DNA of 64,000 bases from Rehmannia glutinosa (GCA_016081115.2 JABTTQ020003469.1:62001-126000); one strand, 5' to 3'; shown: positions 1 to 11,739, counted from the stretch's first letter. A program made the numbers and translations. Notes: generated by a model from the sequence alone, not told the origin.

Positions 1-2
1 GG

Positions 3-504
3 ATCCATTCGGAAGCGACAATAGACATAAATAACCTCCAGAGAAATCCCCCGACCATAACAGGAAAGAAGACCACGAGAATACTCACGGATCACTCAGA
101 GATGATGTGGCACGAAACAAATAAGGAAAATCTGAGTATGGATATTAGCCATGAAAATTATCAATTTCGCAGTAGGTGACGTTCATAATAGGCAACCACT
201 GAAGGATATTAAAAATAAGATGAAGACGGCGAGTGGGAAGCAAGAGCGTAACAACAAAGGGGGGAAAAAGGTGGTAAAGAGAGGTAATGGGGATAATCCA
301 TACGCTATACCAATGGACACATCAGCTGAAAAGTGCGTCAACTCGAGTGGTCAGAAAAGAAATTTCACACTCATCGATGAGGAGGAAGACAGTGAGTTAC
401 AGGAGTTGAAGAAAAGTAAAATAGAAGCAACGGTAACGATGAATAACAACGTGAATGAAAAGGTGGAGGTGGCCAGCCTTAAATGGGCCCAAATTGATCA
501 ATGA
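3..504 (+). pseudogene. LINE ORF1 C-terminal tail (gag-like), frameshifted
   Basis: Two overlapping open stretches, 3-180 in one frame and 151-504 in another, give a polar, Lys/Asn/Glu-rich polypeptide with no visible zinc knuckle. It lies directly before ORF2, so I read it as the basic C-terminal tail of the LINE ORF1 RNA-binding protein with one frameshift near 150-180. Its stop codon TGA (502-504) overlaps the ORF2 start ATG (501-503) as ATGA. The conserved N-terminal and CCHC parts of ORF1 would be upstream of the window. The identification rests on position and composition rather than on a recognisable domain. Confidence 0.6.
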
Positions 505-3500
505 ATAATTGTGTATGGAATTGTAGAGGTTTGGGAGGCCCCTCTACTATTTCACAACTGAAGGAATCAATCAGATACCACCTCCCAGATTTGATGTTTT
601 TGAGTGAAACAAAAAAAATCTGCTTTTGTAAATACTGTTTGCAAAAAATTAAAAATTAAAAATAGATGGTGTTGTAGGGATGCGATTGGTAAAAGTGGAG
701 GTTTGTTTGTTTTTTGGTCAGAAAAAATTCAGGTTTTTAATCTTAATATTTTGGATTTTTGTGTGGAGATTGAATTTAGCTTTGAAGGAGTTACCCAACG
801 TATGTGGGCCATTTTTGTATATATGAGTACGGATAAAAGTGTTCGGAAACTTCAGTGGGAATATCTCATTAATGCCAGTCAAAGATGGGGACCTCTGTGG
901 GTTATGGGAGGAGACTTCAACGACATAAGGGGATGCGAGGAAAAGAAGGGAGGAAGAAGTAGGAGCCCGAATAACTTCAACGATTTTAACGAGTTCATTG
1001 TGGAGTTGAGTATGGGAGAAATACCATTTTGTGGTCACCCTTTTACGTGGGCTAATAACAGAGAGGGAGAAGGCCTAGTTGAAGAACGTCTTGATAGAAT
1101 TTTTGGATCCCCGGAATGGTTGCTAAAATTTCCCGCGGCAAGAGTTCAACACGTGGACAAATTTTCCTCGGACCATTGTTTGTTAGCACTAGAAACATCT
1201 ACGGAAGTCGCTAGGGGCCAGAAAAGATTTACATTTGATAAACGGTGGCTTCAATGGGAGGGATTGGAACCGATTGTAATGAACGCATGGAACTCACACA
1301 AAGGGGGGACGCCTCTATTTCAAGTCCAAAAGAGTATTGCGAATTGCAGGATGGCACTACTCAAGTGGAGTAAAACCAAGAAGACCAACTCAGCAAAAAA
1401 TAATTGAAGTGTGCAAAGAGAGGTTAACTGAACTTAAAAGACAAGGTGATCAGTGTCATTGGACCGAATGGGTAGATCTAAGAGCAGTCTTCGATAAGGC
1501 ATATAAGGAGGAAGAGGGATTCTGGGCTCAAAAGGCAAGAATTAGTTGGTTACAAGAAGGGGACAAAAACTCCAAGTTTTTCCATGCTAAGACGATCCAA
1601 AGGCGTAATAGAAACATCATTGAGAAATTAATTCAAGGAGATGGGACAATCTGTGAGACAAAATAAGATATTGAAACAGAAATTTCCAGCTTCTCAAACA
1701 TCTTTTTACCATCTCGAACCCAATGACAGATCAATCCATTCTTGAAGGGATACCTAAGTCCATCACAGATGCCATGAACCTGATACTCACCAACTCAGTG
1801 GAAGAAAGCGAGATAAAAAAAGCTCTATTCGAACTCAGTCCAACCAAATCCCCAGGTATTGATGGCATGAACCCACTCTTTTTTCAGCACTTTTGGCACA
1901 TTGTTTCTGGGAAAATTGTCTTTGCGGTCAAAATTTTTTTCCACTCTGGGAGAATGCTTAAAAGCACCAATCACACGCTTATCACTTTAATCCCTAAAAT
2001 AAAAAATCCGTCGTCGATTGCACATTATCGGCCTATTAGCCTTTGTAGTGTCATGTATAAAATCATTTCGAAAGTGATTGCGAATAGATTGAAAAATGTC
2101 CTTCACTTTTGTATTAGCGCTAATCAGGCTGCTTTTATCCCGGGAAGACAAATCTCTGATAATATTACAATCGCACATGAATGCATTCACTATCTAAATG
2201 GCTTTAGGAATAATAAAAAATCATTCATGGCTCTAAAGCTTGATATGGCAAAAGCGTATGATAGAGTCGAGTGGAATTTCCTTGCTTCTGTGTTGATTAA
2301 AATGGGGTTCGATTGGAAATTTGTAAATTGGATACTCGCTTGTATCACATCAGCTTCTTTTTCATTTAATGTTAATGGTAATGTAACTGGGTATGTCATC
2401 CCTACGCGCGGTATTAGGCAGGGTGATCCTCTTTCCCCTTACCTCTTCATAATTCTGTCGGAAGTGCTGTCCAATCTCATAAAAGGGCTCATAATCTTTC
2501 CTTGTTTAATGGGCTGAAAATCTATCGAGGGAGTCCCGTTATCACTCATCTTTTCTTTGCAGATGATTCTATCGTTTTTTGTGAAGCCTCGACAAATCAA
2601 GCGTTGATTGTTAGTCAGATTTTAGATCAATTTTGTCGAGCCTCGGGACAAATGATTAGCTTAGAAAAATCTGCTGTCATTTTTAGCAGAAACACTCCCA
2701 GTTCTGTGAAGAATGAGGTTTGTAGGATCCTTAGTGGGATTTCTGAACAACCTTATTCAAAGTATTTAGGCCTCCCTCTAGGCATTGGTAGGGCTAAAAA
2801 AACTACTTTTAGATATATTGTGGATTGTGTGAGGAATAGAATGAATAGCTGGAGCAATATATTTCTGTCTCATGCTGGGAGGGAGGTCCTCATCAAAGCC
2901 GTTCTCAATGCTATGCCTAACTACGCTATGTCCTGTTTTAAACTCCCATCCTATATTTGCAAAGAACTCGCTAGAAGTGTCAGTAAATTCTTGTGGGGGA
3001 GTAACCATAATGGGAATTCTAAAGTGCATTGGGTGGGGTGGGATAAATTGACTTTGCCTAAAACCTGTGGTGGCTTAAATTTCCAGGATTTTAAGCTGTT
3101 CAATGAAGCGATCCTTGCTAAACAATTGTGGAGGTTAATTACTCAACCAAATCTTTTGTTGAGCAAAGTCCTTAAAGCGAAATATTTTCCCAAGGGGGGG
3201 TTGATTGCGTGTGAGGCAAAGAATGGTGATTCGTGGTTATGGAGAGGGTGGATTAAAGCTAAAAGAACTCTTATGTTGGGGTTAAGATTTCAGGTTGGGG
3301 ATGGAAAAAATATAAGAGTTTGGGATGCCCCCTAGCTACCAAAAACACCCTCTTTTAGACCTGTTAAGCAAAATTCTGGGGAATCCTGGGGCACTTGGGT
3401 CAGTGATTACATCATGAACGATGGTTCTGGTTGGAACCGTGACCTTGTTGCACAAAATTTTTGTGTGGAAGATGCTAACTTGATTTTGCAGATTCCCTTA

Positions 3501-4612
3501 CATATTGAAGATTCACAGAACAACCAAAAAGATACACTTATCTGGCACTGGGATAAAAAGGGGAAGTTTAATGTTAAATCCGCATATCAACAACTCCTCA
3601 AAATCAAGAGATGCGGAATGGATAATCCGGAATCGAGTGAAGGTAGCAGTGGGACTGAAAGTATGTGGAGGAAAACATGGAAACTTCCATAAAAAAGCTG
3701 CAATATTTCATATGGAGATGTATCAATGATGCACTTCCTACTGCTATGCAACTTAGTAGAAGAGGTATGAAGCTGGACACCGTATGCAGATTCTGTGGAG
3801 AGGCTAAAGAAGACATTAAACATGTTATGTTCCAATGTGAACGTGCACAAAAAGCGTGGAAACTAGCACCAGTGTCATGGGACGGGACTCAAAAGCCAGA
3901 ATTTTCGATAAAAATTTGGTGGCAAAGCATTACTAAGCTGAAGGACAAAGCTGAAGCTACACACCGGCTGCAACTATCAGTGTACATCCTATGGTGGTTG
4001 TGGAAAACTCGGAATTTGTGGATGTTTGAAAATATCTGGTGGTCAGAGAAGGATCTTATCAATAAAGCAATCCAGGAATGGAATGAATTTCAGTCTTTGG
4101 GAATTAAGAAGAAACAAGAACAAAATACGAAGGCTGAGGATGTATCTATTGTTCCAGACGCTACTGCAGTAGGGCGTACCTATTTGGGAGCCAGTGTTGC
4201 AATGTTGAAGGATAACAGAGCAGGCATAGGGGGCTGGATATGTGACGAAAAGGGCGAGATAACCAGAGCATGGGCAACTTCTAGGGAGTCTATAGATGAT
4301 CCAGTGGAAGCAGCTCTAATGGGAATTCGCCAGGCTTTATGTGCTGCATTTAGACTTAACAGACGAAAGATAACTATCCAGGTGGATGATGAAGAACTGG
4401 TGAGCAAAATCAAATTGAAGAGGCCTTTTGCATTTGGAGGCAAGAAGATTGCAGAAGACATATATCTACTGATGTTCCTTTTTGATTCATGTTCTTTTAC
4501 AACTCTTCCTCGTAGTTACTCGTCGATATGTACTAGATTAGCCCTTTTTGCTTTTGAATGTAATATTGATAAAAGTTGGGATAGCCAATTTCCCACATGG
4601 CTTTTGGTATAG
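501..4612 (+). pseudogene. LINE ORF2: endonuclease-reverse transcriptase-RNase H, broken
   Basis: ORF2 would nick target DNA and copy the LINE RNA into it. It starts at ATG 501 with the NCRGLGG motif typical of plant LINE endonucleases. An extra A in an A-run (609-616) shifts the frame; the endonuclease continues at 604-1407 with SDHCLLAL near its end. A second shift lies near 1391-1396, a stop at 1664-1666 and a shift near 1710. Reverse transcriptase follows: KLDMAKAYD (2236-2262), RQGDPLSP, another shift near 2480-2500, then FADD (2556-2567). A TAG at 3333-3335 stands where plant LINEs have Trp. After a shift near 3690 come the zf-RVT Cys/His segment (about 3665-3890) and a plant-type RNase H domain (about 4160-4560). 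It is not functional as written. Confidence 0.9.
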
Positions 4613-4706
4613 CGGTGTGGTAAGTTGCCAGTTGGCAATGTTCGTCTGTATTCGTTTGTATGATTTTTCATTTATAAAAGTCTATCGTTTTGGAAAAAAA
4701 AAAAGA

Positions 4707-5123
4707 AATAAATTTTAAAGAGAGGCTCCCCCTTTTCGGAACGGATGGAATAGTAGAGTTTGAGAGCATGGTTTTTCAGGCAAATCATGGCTGCTATTTA
4801 AATTCTCCAATATCTTTGACGCCTCAATAGACAATAGTATTAATAGCTCTTTATGAATTATGAATGTAGGGGAGATTCTAGTTCAATTTGAATGTATTTG
4901 AATTATATTTAAATAATTAAAAAAATTATTTCTTAATTGTTTCACATTCTAAAGGGAGTTCCAATGGCATGTATTGTATATGGAAAGAAAGCGTGTGTGT
5001 GTGCTTGTTCAAGTTTCCATTTAATTTGGTGGAGGTGTGGAGAGATTAGTGTCGATTGGAGTTAACAAAGTGAATTATTTAATTTTATTTCATTTATCCC
5101 TGTGTGGATTATACAAGTTTAAT

Positions 5124-5174
<51 letters not shown>

Positions 5175-5837
5175 GGATGATACATGGTTGGTTCTCAGAA
5201 TTTACTCCCATGGGGGGATGAGGGGGTGCTCCTGTGCACACCCCTATTTGCCCCTATTTGCTCCAGATAACTTAAAATTCATCTAATTTTAGGTGTAAAA
5301 TGCTTGTGATCTTATTATATTCGTCGTTGATTCTACAAATTTAGAGGAAAGCCTGTTCAAACATGTAGAGAAAATGAAGTATGTAGTTAAGAATTAGTAT
5401 CTTGTGTAGTGCAAGTTATATACCTTTCTCTAGTATGTTTTGAAAATTTTCAGTCTAATATAGTTTGCACACCTGGAGGTTATGCTCATAAAGACAACAA
5501 TTAATGGAGTGAATGTGATGTGCACTCATCTGAAATTTTTCACATATTATCTTCTATTTTGTATGGTATTTTATTTCATATTTTAATACACTAATTAAAG
5601 TCACATGTATAAGATGATGTTATTATATATATGCCATTTATTTGATTTATCGAAACACCAGATGAAATATGTAAGAAATATGTGATTCAAATTAGAAACT
5701 AGTCCAGTGGACAAGATCTTCTATTCTAAATGGTATTTCATTTTCTATTCCATTGCATGCATTAATACTAAGTGTATGACAATTATCACTTTAATTTTCA
5801 AGCATAGATGATCTTGGTCTTTTATAAAGCAAATGTT
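4707..5837. other. Non-coding AT-rich interval
   Basis: I see no gene here. The only distinct structure is the TA microsatellite at 5128-5171. The open frames across it are short and of low complexity. Confidence 0.6.
5128..5171. repeat. (TA)n microsatellite
   Basis: About 22 uninterrupted TA units, preceded by AAT triplets. A 60-residue reading frame across it is an artefact of the repeat. Confidence 0.95.
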
Positions 5838-6195
5838 TGTTGAAATTGGTTTAGAAAAGTTGGGTTTAACCCAAAGTTGACCAATTATTTAAATGAGTTT
5901 ATCTACTGAAACTAGAAAATAAATGAGATAAATTTAATTTATTAAGAGATGACTTTAGTAGATTGAATTTCTCAAAGCCAAATTCAGATGAATGAGAAAC
6001 TAATTTGCAATTAAACTTAGTCACTTAAATGTTTTTATTGTTTTGTTTTTTGAGGAAATGTTTTTATTGTTGGAAATTGAAGTGTGGGAAGGTGAAAGTT
6101 ACCATCCCGCGTTGGAAAATAAGCTAAAGAGCATTCACTTTATTTAGCTCAGTTGGACATTTGATCAAAAGAACCACACAACTTTCGCCGGCCCG

Positions 6196-6211
6196 CTCAA
6201 CCTGGGTCGTG
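6196..6211. repeat. Target site duplication, copy 1 (ORF1-only LINE)
   Basis: The 16 bases ctcaacctgggtcgtg are identical to 8151-8166. The match continues for three of the next four bases (agat/ggat). Confidence 0.85.
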
Positions 6212-8150
6212 AGATTTTTTTAAATAAAAAAATATATTAAAGAAAGAAAAAGGCCCTGATCACAAGCCGATCAAGTAGCAAATGAAAAATAATGTTAAAC
6301 TTCAGAAAAAAGAAAAAACAAAAATAACTTAAAAATGCAATTTAGACGAAGGGCATCTATTTCTCGAATATTTTCAAATGGCATAGTTAGTTGTTGTTTT
6401 AGTACATGCTCGAGTATCTTCTTGATTGTTTAATGTAGCCTGTGGAATGTTGGCCCAGGATCCACGAGCCATAATTGCCATAGACTTCATAGCTTCTGAA
6501 GAATCACATGAGGAAAATACAAGTGGAGTGGTGGAGGAGTCACCTATCTTTGTCTTCAAAGCTTCCAATTTTTCTTGTTCCTAATTCTTCTTGCTCCTCT
6601 TCATCCTCCATGTCAGACCATCGTTTCCGAGACGCAGTTGATGTGGCTTGAAAATTCTCCGAAGGTTCATTAGAGTTCAACTCGTAGGCTATCAAAGGTA
6701 AGCTCTTGGAGACGTCGGTAATTGCTCATCATAATTCCTCTTTCCGTCATTTAAGTCAGCTACATGATTACTTTGGTGCTGAGAAGAGTGGTATACCATC
6801 TGCAAAGGTCTAAGTATGTCACTATTAACATTATCGACCATTGCCAAGGTTCGATCCTCATTAACCATTGGATTTTTCGAGATTTCTCTATCAACAGTGT
6901 CTCCGACCACCACTGCATGTTCGACCCCATCGCCACTTAATGCCTAATTCTTCGTGTTGACTTCTGGGATAGATTTTCCAATATCATTAACCCTACCGTG
7001 TCGTTTATTAACTTGCACCCAATTTTCTAAAGCAACAACCTTACCCTTATCCACCGGAGGACGATCACGATGCAATGATCAACCACAGACTGGACTAACC
7101 TATTTTTTGCTTTTTTCCCCAGGCTTTGACGCTTTTTTAGTATTGGTATTACAATATTGATTGATATTATGCCCATCAATTCGACAATGAACACAAAAAT
7201 CTGGGAGATTGTCGTATCCGATAGAAACGAAGGAACAATGACCTACTCGTTCGACCATAACAAAACTCTTGAAGGGGCTTAGTTAAATCCAGTTCCACCA
7301 AAATACGAACAAAAATGTCCAACTTCTCAAGATAAAGAACGATTATCAATATGTATTGGAGTACCACTTGAAGACGCAATTTTAGTAATTAAAGAATGGT
7401 GCTAGTACTCATAACTCAATTCGTAAATTTGACTCCAAACCTGCACAATGGTAGAATTTATCTTATAGGGGTTGAAGTCGGGCACCTAATTTACGAGACG
7501 CATTGTCCCGGGCTACAAATTCCAAGACGATTTTGACAAAACCTGATTTTGATCTGTCATAAAATTAAATTGAATATTATAGTAACCCTTTCCAAGTGGA
7601 ACAATCTTCCAGCTGCTTGAAGGTTGCCATACTGAATGCAATTTTGCTTTTAAATCCTCCAACGAATAAGGCTTAACACCTTTGGATAGAAGAATGCGTC
7701 CAATTAGAGAATTTTTTAACTCAACTATCCTTTGTTGATAGATTTCTTCGTCCATAGTAACGGAGAAATAATCTCCTTTTTTGATGGGTCGAAAATCCTC
7801 TACCGGGGCTAGGGTTTGGGCAAAAGATTGTACTCCATGCATGGAATCCATACGTCGAGGCGATGTCGTGCGCTGTAAACCTGAAGAAACCGTGTGGTCG
7901 TAGGGTGCAGTCATTGATCTGAAAGGGGCCATCGAAGAAGAAGTAAGCGATCGATCTTGTAGCGTAGAATTAGAGTTTTCATTGAAAATCTCCTTAGAAA
8001 AAGATGAACGAGAATTCTCGTGAGGAGCAGTATATTGAGCATGATTAGATCTATGTATTTCAGGGAACAAAGGTGAATCAATCTACATGATCGAATGAAT
8101 TAAGATTGAACGGAAGAGAAAAGGCGATCGCCGTTGAGAGAGAGCATCAC
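6212..8150 (-). mobile_element. ORF1-only LINE insertion with 16-bp target duplication
   Basis: The insertion lies between two copies of ctcaacctgggtcgtg (6196-6211 and 8151-8166). On the minus strand it starts with a short leader, carries a degraded ORF1 (8070 to about 6374) and ends in an AT-rich tail with seven As (T-run 6215-6221) next to the duplication. There is no ORF2. LINE insertions are usually 5'-truncated, so an element that keeps its 5' part and a tail but lacks the reverse transcriptase is unusual. It must have been mobilised in trans or suffered an internal deletion before or after insertion. Confidence 0.8.
6374..8070 (-). pseudogene. LINE ORF1 (DUF4283/zinc-knuckle gag-like protein), broken
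   Basis: The N-terminal piece (8070-7513) ends in a DUF4283-like region, recognisable from GRILLSKG, SLEDLKAKLHSVW, SSWKIVPLG and QFNFMTD. DUF4283 is the RNA-binding-type domain at the start of plant LINE ORF1. After frameshifts, 7379-7176 gives a region with ILVELDLTKPLQEF and, in the adjoining frame, a CCHC zinc knuckle (CVHC...HN...C). Pieces at 6913-6692 and 6568-6374 form a polar tail. An ATG four codons before the first open codon is followed at once by TAG, so the probable start is also damaged. No ORF2 follows. I am confident of the family, but the exact ends are approximate. Confidence 0.8.
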
Positions 8151-8166
8151 CTCAACCTGGGTCGTG
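8151..8166. repeat. Target site duplication, copy 2 (ORF1-only LINE)
   Basis: Identical to 6196-6211 and marks the 5' boundary of the minus-strand LINE insertion. Confidence 0.85.
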
Positions 8167-8300
8167 GGATGGATTGCCTCTATATTCTTTTTATACAAAT
8201 TTTATTTTGCCTTCCAAGAGTTAAGTTATAGATTGGAATCACTGGACTGCACAGTTCATTGCTGAGTGTGCCATTTAAACGAAAAGGCGCCCAGTCAGCG

Positions 8301-10252
8301 AATGCCAAAAACACACTCGATCAACGCCAAATGGTACCTTTTGAAGTGTTTTAACCGTCTAGTCATAGCCGAATGGTTGTGGCCCTTCCGAAAAGACAAA
8401 ATGACGATTCGGGCCCTTTATTTTCCAATATATGTGACTTTACTAGGGTTGGAAATGGGCCAAGTTAGATCGGGGTTTGAGTTGAAAGGTCTGTGCATGC
8501 TTTACTAAGTTTAAGCCTGAGCCTGATCTATTACCTGTATTGTGTTTTTTTCATAGGCCCAGTCTCACCTTTTTAAGTAAAATGGCCCAAGCTTGAGCCT
8601 GTTTAAAGACCGCTCAAGCCTATCAAAGTTAGTTTCCAAAAAAAAAAATTGTAAATTATAAAAAGCACACGACAATCACACGATAGTCAATACTTGATGA
8701 AAACAACAAAATACACATGACAATAGAATACATGTTAGTCAGTAATTGATTAGTATTGATTATTCAATACAAGATGCATGTTTATTAGTGGATTAGTGTT
8801 GCTATATTCTATTTATATATAAGATATATGTAATATTTTTATTCAATTTATATCTTCAATATATTATATATATAATATAATACATGCGTGATTACATATA
8901 ATTTATTTATTAATATATATTATATATAATACTATATATATATGTAAGATTTTAATAGGTCGGTCTGTTGAGCTTAAAAGGGTTTTTAAAGGCTCGGGCC
9001 TAGCTAAACTATTTAAATAGGCTTTATAAAAGATCTAAGTCTTACCCAATTGTTAAATAGGCCAAACCAAGCCAAGACCCATAGTAGGACAGGTCATAGG
9101 TCCCTGTTGAATAGTCCGACACTAACTTTTCCCACAACTTTTCGTCCATTATAAATATAACCTCCGAGTTTGCATTCAAATAACCCCTACGACCATTCGA
9201 GCATACATAAATTTCGCCCTCCAGTTTTTATAAAAGAGTTCTAAACATCCTTTTGTTCATTAGAATTCAAATTTGTAGTGTTACTATTTGAATTCGTAGT
9301 CGTTATATCTTGGGAGATATTCTATCAGTAGCGGCTATCACTTATATGAGACAAATTCATTTTAGAGAGTTAAACTCTTGTCTCCACTTATAAAACTCAT
9401 ACCATAACTCTCCCAATTTTCATAACCATTTCAGATTATACCTCACGTATTTCCCAATAGTGTTAATCACCTATTTCATTAAAAATACATATGACAATTA
9501 TTTGTTCGATGAAATAGAAAATGTAACACAATATTGAATAGGAGATCTCATCCTATATGCCAAATGGGATTTTCTCATTGTGGGTTGTACATTTATAAGC
9601 TTTTTTTCTAGATTAAATTTGGGTCACGTTACAGGTACAATGATCTTCCTGCCAAACCAGTTTATCAAGCTATAACTTGTAACTCGAATGGGCTCTCGCC
9701 ATGTGCTGACCTTAAAAGTCCAAGTTTATTTTATAGGCTTATATATAAAGCCCAATCTAAATAGGCCCATTACAGAATAGAAAACTATAAACTGGTCACA
9801 GATTCTTGCCCGTCAAATATAAGGTTGCTTTCTTATTTCTTTCCAGGTTGAAATCAGAAGCCCAATATCAAATTTGTCATTATATGGATAACTGGTGTTT
9901 GTACTGTCTGCGAATGTTAAACATAATTTCTTAGTTTGGGTTTTTGTCGATAGAGAATAAAATATTTTATTAAATATACATTTAAACTAATTATATTTAT
10001 GGCACAATCTAATATATGTAATACAAAATTATTATAAATCTGAAATTCCAAGGTGGGATGAGGAATGAAAACACAGATTTGTTTGATTTTAATTTGTTTT
10101 CAGGATGTATTTCAGTTTCCAATATTATCAGTGAGTTTTGAGTTTTATACTGCATTTTGCGAGAACATTGGAAATATTTGTAAATTAATATATTTTGTCT
10201 TAGTGTAAATCAGAATTATCCCCTTCAAAAAAAGAAAAATCTTAATTATGGT
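8301..10252. other. Non-coding interval with a degenerate GGGCC-rich repeat
   Basis: No gene is supported. From about 8443 to 9130 the text (tagggttggaaatgggcc at its start, repeated ggcc/aagcc phrases, an AT-rich core) resembles a decayed plant interspersed repeat, but I could not find convincing terminal repeats or a target duplication. The rest is unremarkable AT-rich DNA. Confidence 0.4.
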
Positions 10253-10260
10253 CCTAAGAG

Positions 10261-10626
10261 TAGAGGTATAAACGAATCGAGTAGAATCAAATATAATAAT
10301 ATATTCAAGCTTATTCGAATTTTTATCGAGCTTCAAAAATTGTGTTTGGATTTGGTTTGATTATTAATCGAATCGAGCTTGAACGAACTTTTGTCGAGCC
10401 GAACACTAATCGAGATGGAGTAACTTGATATTTTTACACATATTATATTATTATTTTACTAATCGAGTCGAGCTCGAGCGCGAACGAGCTTTATATTTTA
10501 TCGACCGAAAAAACGTGTTCAAGCTTGATTTGTTGTATAAACGAACTAAGTGCTGATCAAATGAGTTTTTAACAGTCAATCTCAAGTCGAGTATCGAGTT
10601 ATTTGGTTCGTATTTTCAGTCCTACG
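10261..10626. mobile_element. hAT-like miniature element (non-autonomous)
   Basis: A 366-bp AT-rich element beginning tagaggtataaacg and ending cagtcctacg, full of tcgagc/gagctc phrases. It is flanked by cctaagag (10253-10260) and actaagag (10627-10634), a 7-of-8 match that fits the 8-bp duplication of hAT transposons. The terminal inverted repeats are poorly preserved. It has no coding capacity. Confidence 0.6.
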
Positions 10627-10634
10627 ACTAAGAG

Positions 10635-11739
10635 GTTTTTTGTATCGTTTTGGTAAGTTGTTTCATCGTATAATTTTTATATCTCAATTTATGTGAGTTA
10701 TCTTAGGTTGCATTTGCATGGGTAAATTTGGATTTGGGGAGAGGATTTGGGGAAAGATTTCAAATGACTCGAAATAGGAAGAATTTGAAATTTTTCAAAA
10801 TGATTCCAAAAATAGCTTCAAATAATTTGAAATTTATTATAAAATAGCTCCATCCAAACAATCTCAATGAATTTATTATTATGGACTTGAAATCCACAGT
10901 TTAAATCATTCTATTCAAATGGAGTGTTACGGTCTTGATAATTATAGTCGTATTTAGTACCGAAAGTACAAGTACTAATATTTTTGTGAGCTAATATTTA
11001 TTCATATAGAGTGGCTAATAGGAGGGAACTGCAGCTATTTATGATTTACATCACCTAAAAATGTCATCTAAAGGTTGGCAGAAGAACAAACGACACGTTT
11101 ATTTTAATTAATGACACAACAAAAATAAAAATAAAAAGGTTCTTATTATATGCGGCTATTAATTATGTTTTGCAGTCCCAAAAAAAGCTAATTTAACAAA
11201 ATAAGTTAATTTTCAAACCAATTTAACAAACTAATGCAAAAAAAAAAATTAAAAAAACAGGTGAAAACAGAGTTGGTAACGCTGTTTTCTCAATTTCTTT
11301 TTTTTTAAATCTTAATTCAAAAAAGAATTTAAATGTTTTTCAAACCGTAACTGAACCGCAATGCTAGAAAAATCGAACCGAATCAAACCGAACTATTTCG
11401 GTTTGGTTCGGTTCGATTTTTCGGTTTGGGCTTTATTTTGGGTCTTTACGTTTTTTGCTAAAAAATATATTTTTTATATTTATTTAACAATTTAACAATA
11501 AAATATTATAGAAAATTAAAATAATAATACAAAAAATATATTAAAAAATATAAATTAAAATAATAATATAATAAATATCTAAAACAAATTATGGACCAAA
11601 ACCGAACCGAACCGAAAATTCATCCGGTTTATTAGATTTCATGTTCCACAATCCTATTCATTTCCTATTTTATTATATAGGAAAATGATATATATATATA
11701 TATAATTATGACATTATATTATACACATATTATACATCC
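10635..11739. other. Non-coding interval holding a hairpin
   Basis: AT-rich DNA without a gene. It contains the foldback at 11368-11421 and a stretch near 11028-11060 that recurs at about 20304-20330 on the other side of copia A. Confidence 0.5.
11368..11421. repeat. Near-perfect 25-bp inverted repeat (foldback hairpin)
   Basis: Arms 11368-11392 and 11397-11421 are reverse complements with a single mismatch, separated by the 4-base loop ctat. The arms consist of aaccgaa/ttcggtt units. Further aaccg units lie at 11591-11615. This is probably the core of a foldback or MITE-type repeat. Confidence 0.85.

Larger units (their letters stand above)
1..4706 (+). mobile_element. L1-type LINE, 5' end outside window, decayed
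   Basis: A plant L1-like non-LTR retrotransposon is read from the tail of ORF1, a complete but broken ORF2 (endonuclease, reverse transcriptase, zinc-binding zf-RVT and RNase H regions in that order) and an 11-A tract at 4694-4704 that I take as its poly(A) end. The 5' UTR and most of ORF1 lie before base 1, so no target duplication can be tested. At least five frameshifts and two in-frame stops break ORF2. The domain order and the plant-type C-terminal RNase H domain are those of angiosperm L1 elements. Confidence 0.9.
5838..8300 (+). mobile_element. Diverged LTR relic of the copia C family, split by a LINE
   Basis: From TGTTGAAATTGG at 5838 the sequence follows the LTR of the copia element at 21-28 kb in order: a start matching TGTTGGAATTGG, a block of hydrophobic AT-rich text ending in GAATGAGAAA, then CCATCCC, CACTTTAT, AGTTGGACA and GGGTCGTG. 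The match stops at 6211, where a LINE is inserted, and resumes at 8167 with a stretch resembling TTATTCTTTTTGG of copia C. The far end is unclear, so the end coordinate is approximate. No internal region accompanies it, so it is a solo LTR or a fragment, older than the LINE it contains. Confidence 0.6.

Noticed and set aside
5104..5286. 60-codon frame with an Ile-Tyr repeat
   Set aside because: Translation of the TA microsatellite.
8266..8508. 80-codon plus-strand frame
   Set aside because: It overlaps relic LTR and repeat text, with no recognisable domain and no splice or promoter context.
8443..9130. Full hAT-type element
   Set aside because: The start looks right, but no matching inverted end or 8-bp duplication was found, so I list it only as a degenerate repeat.
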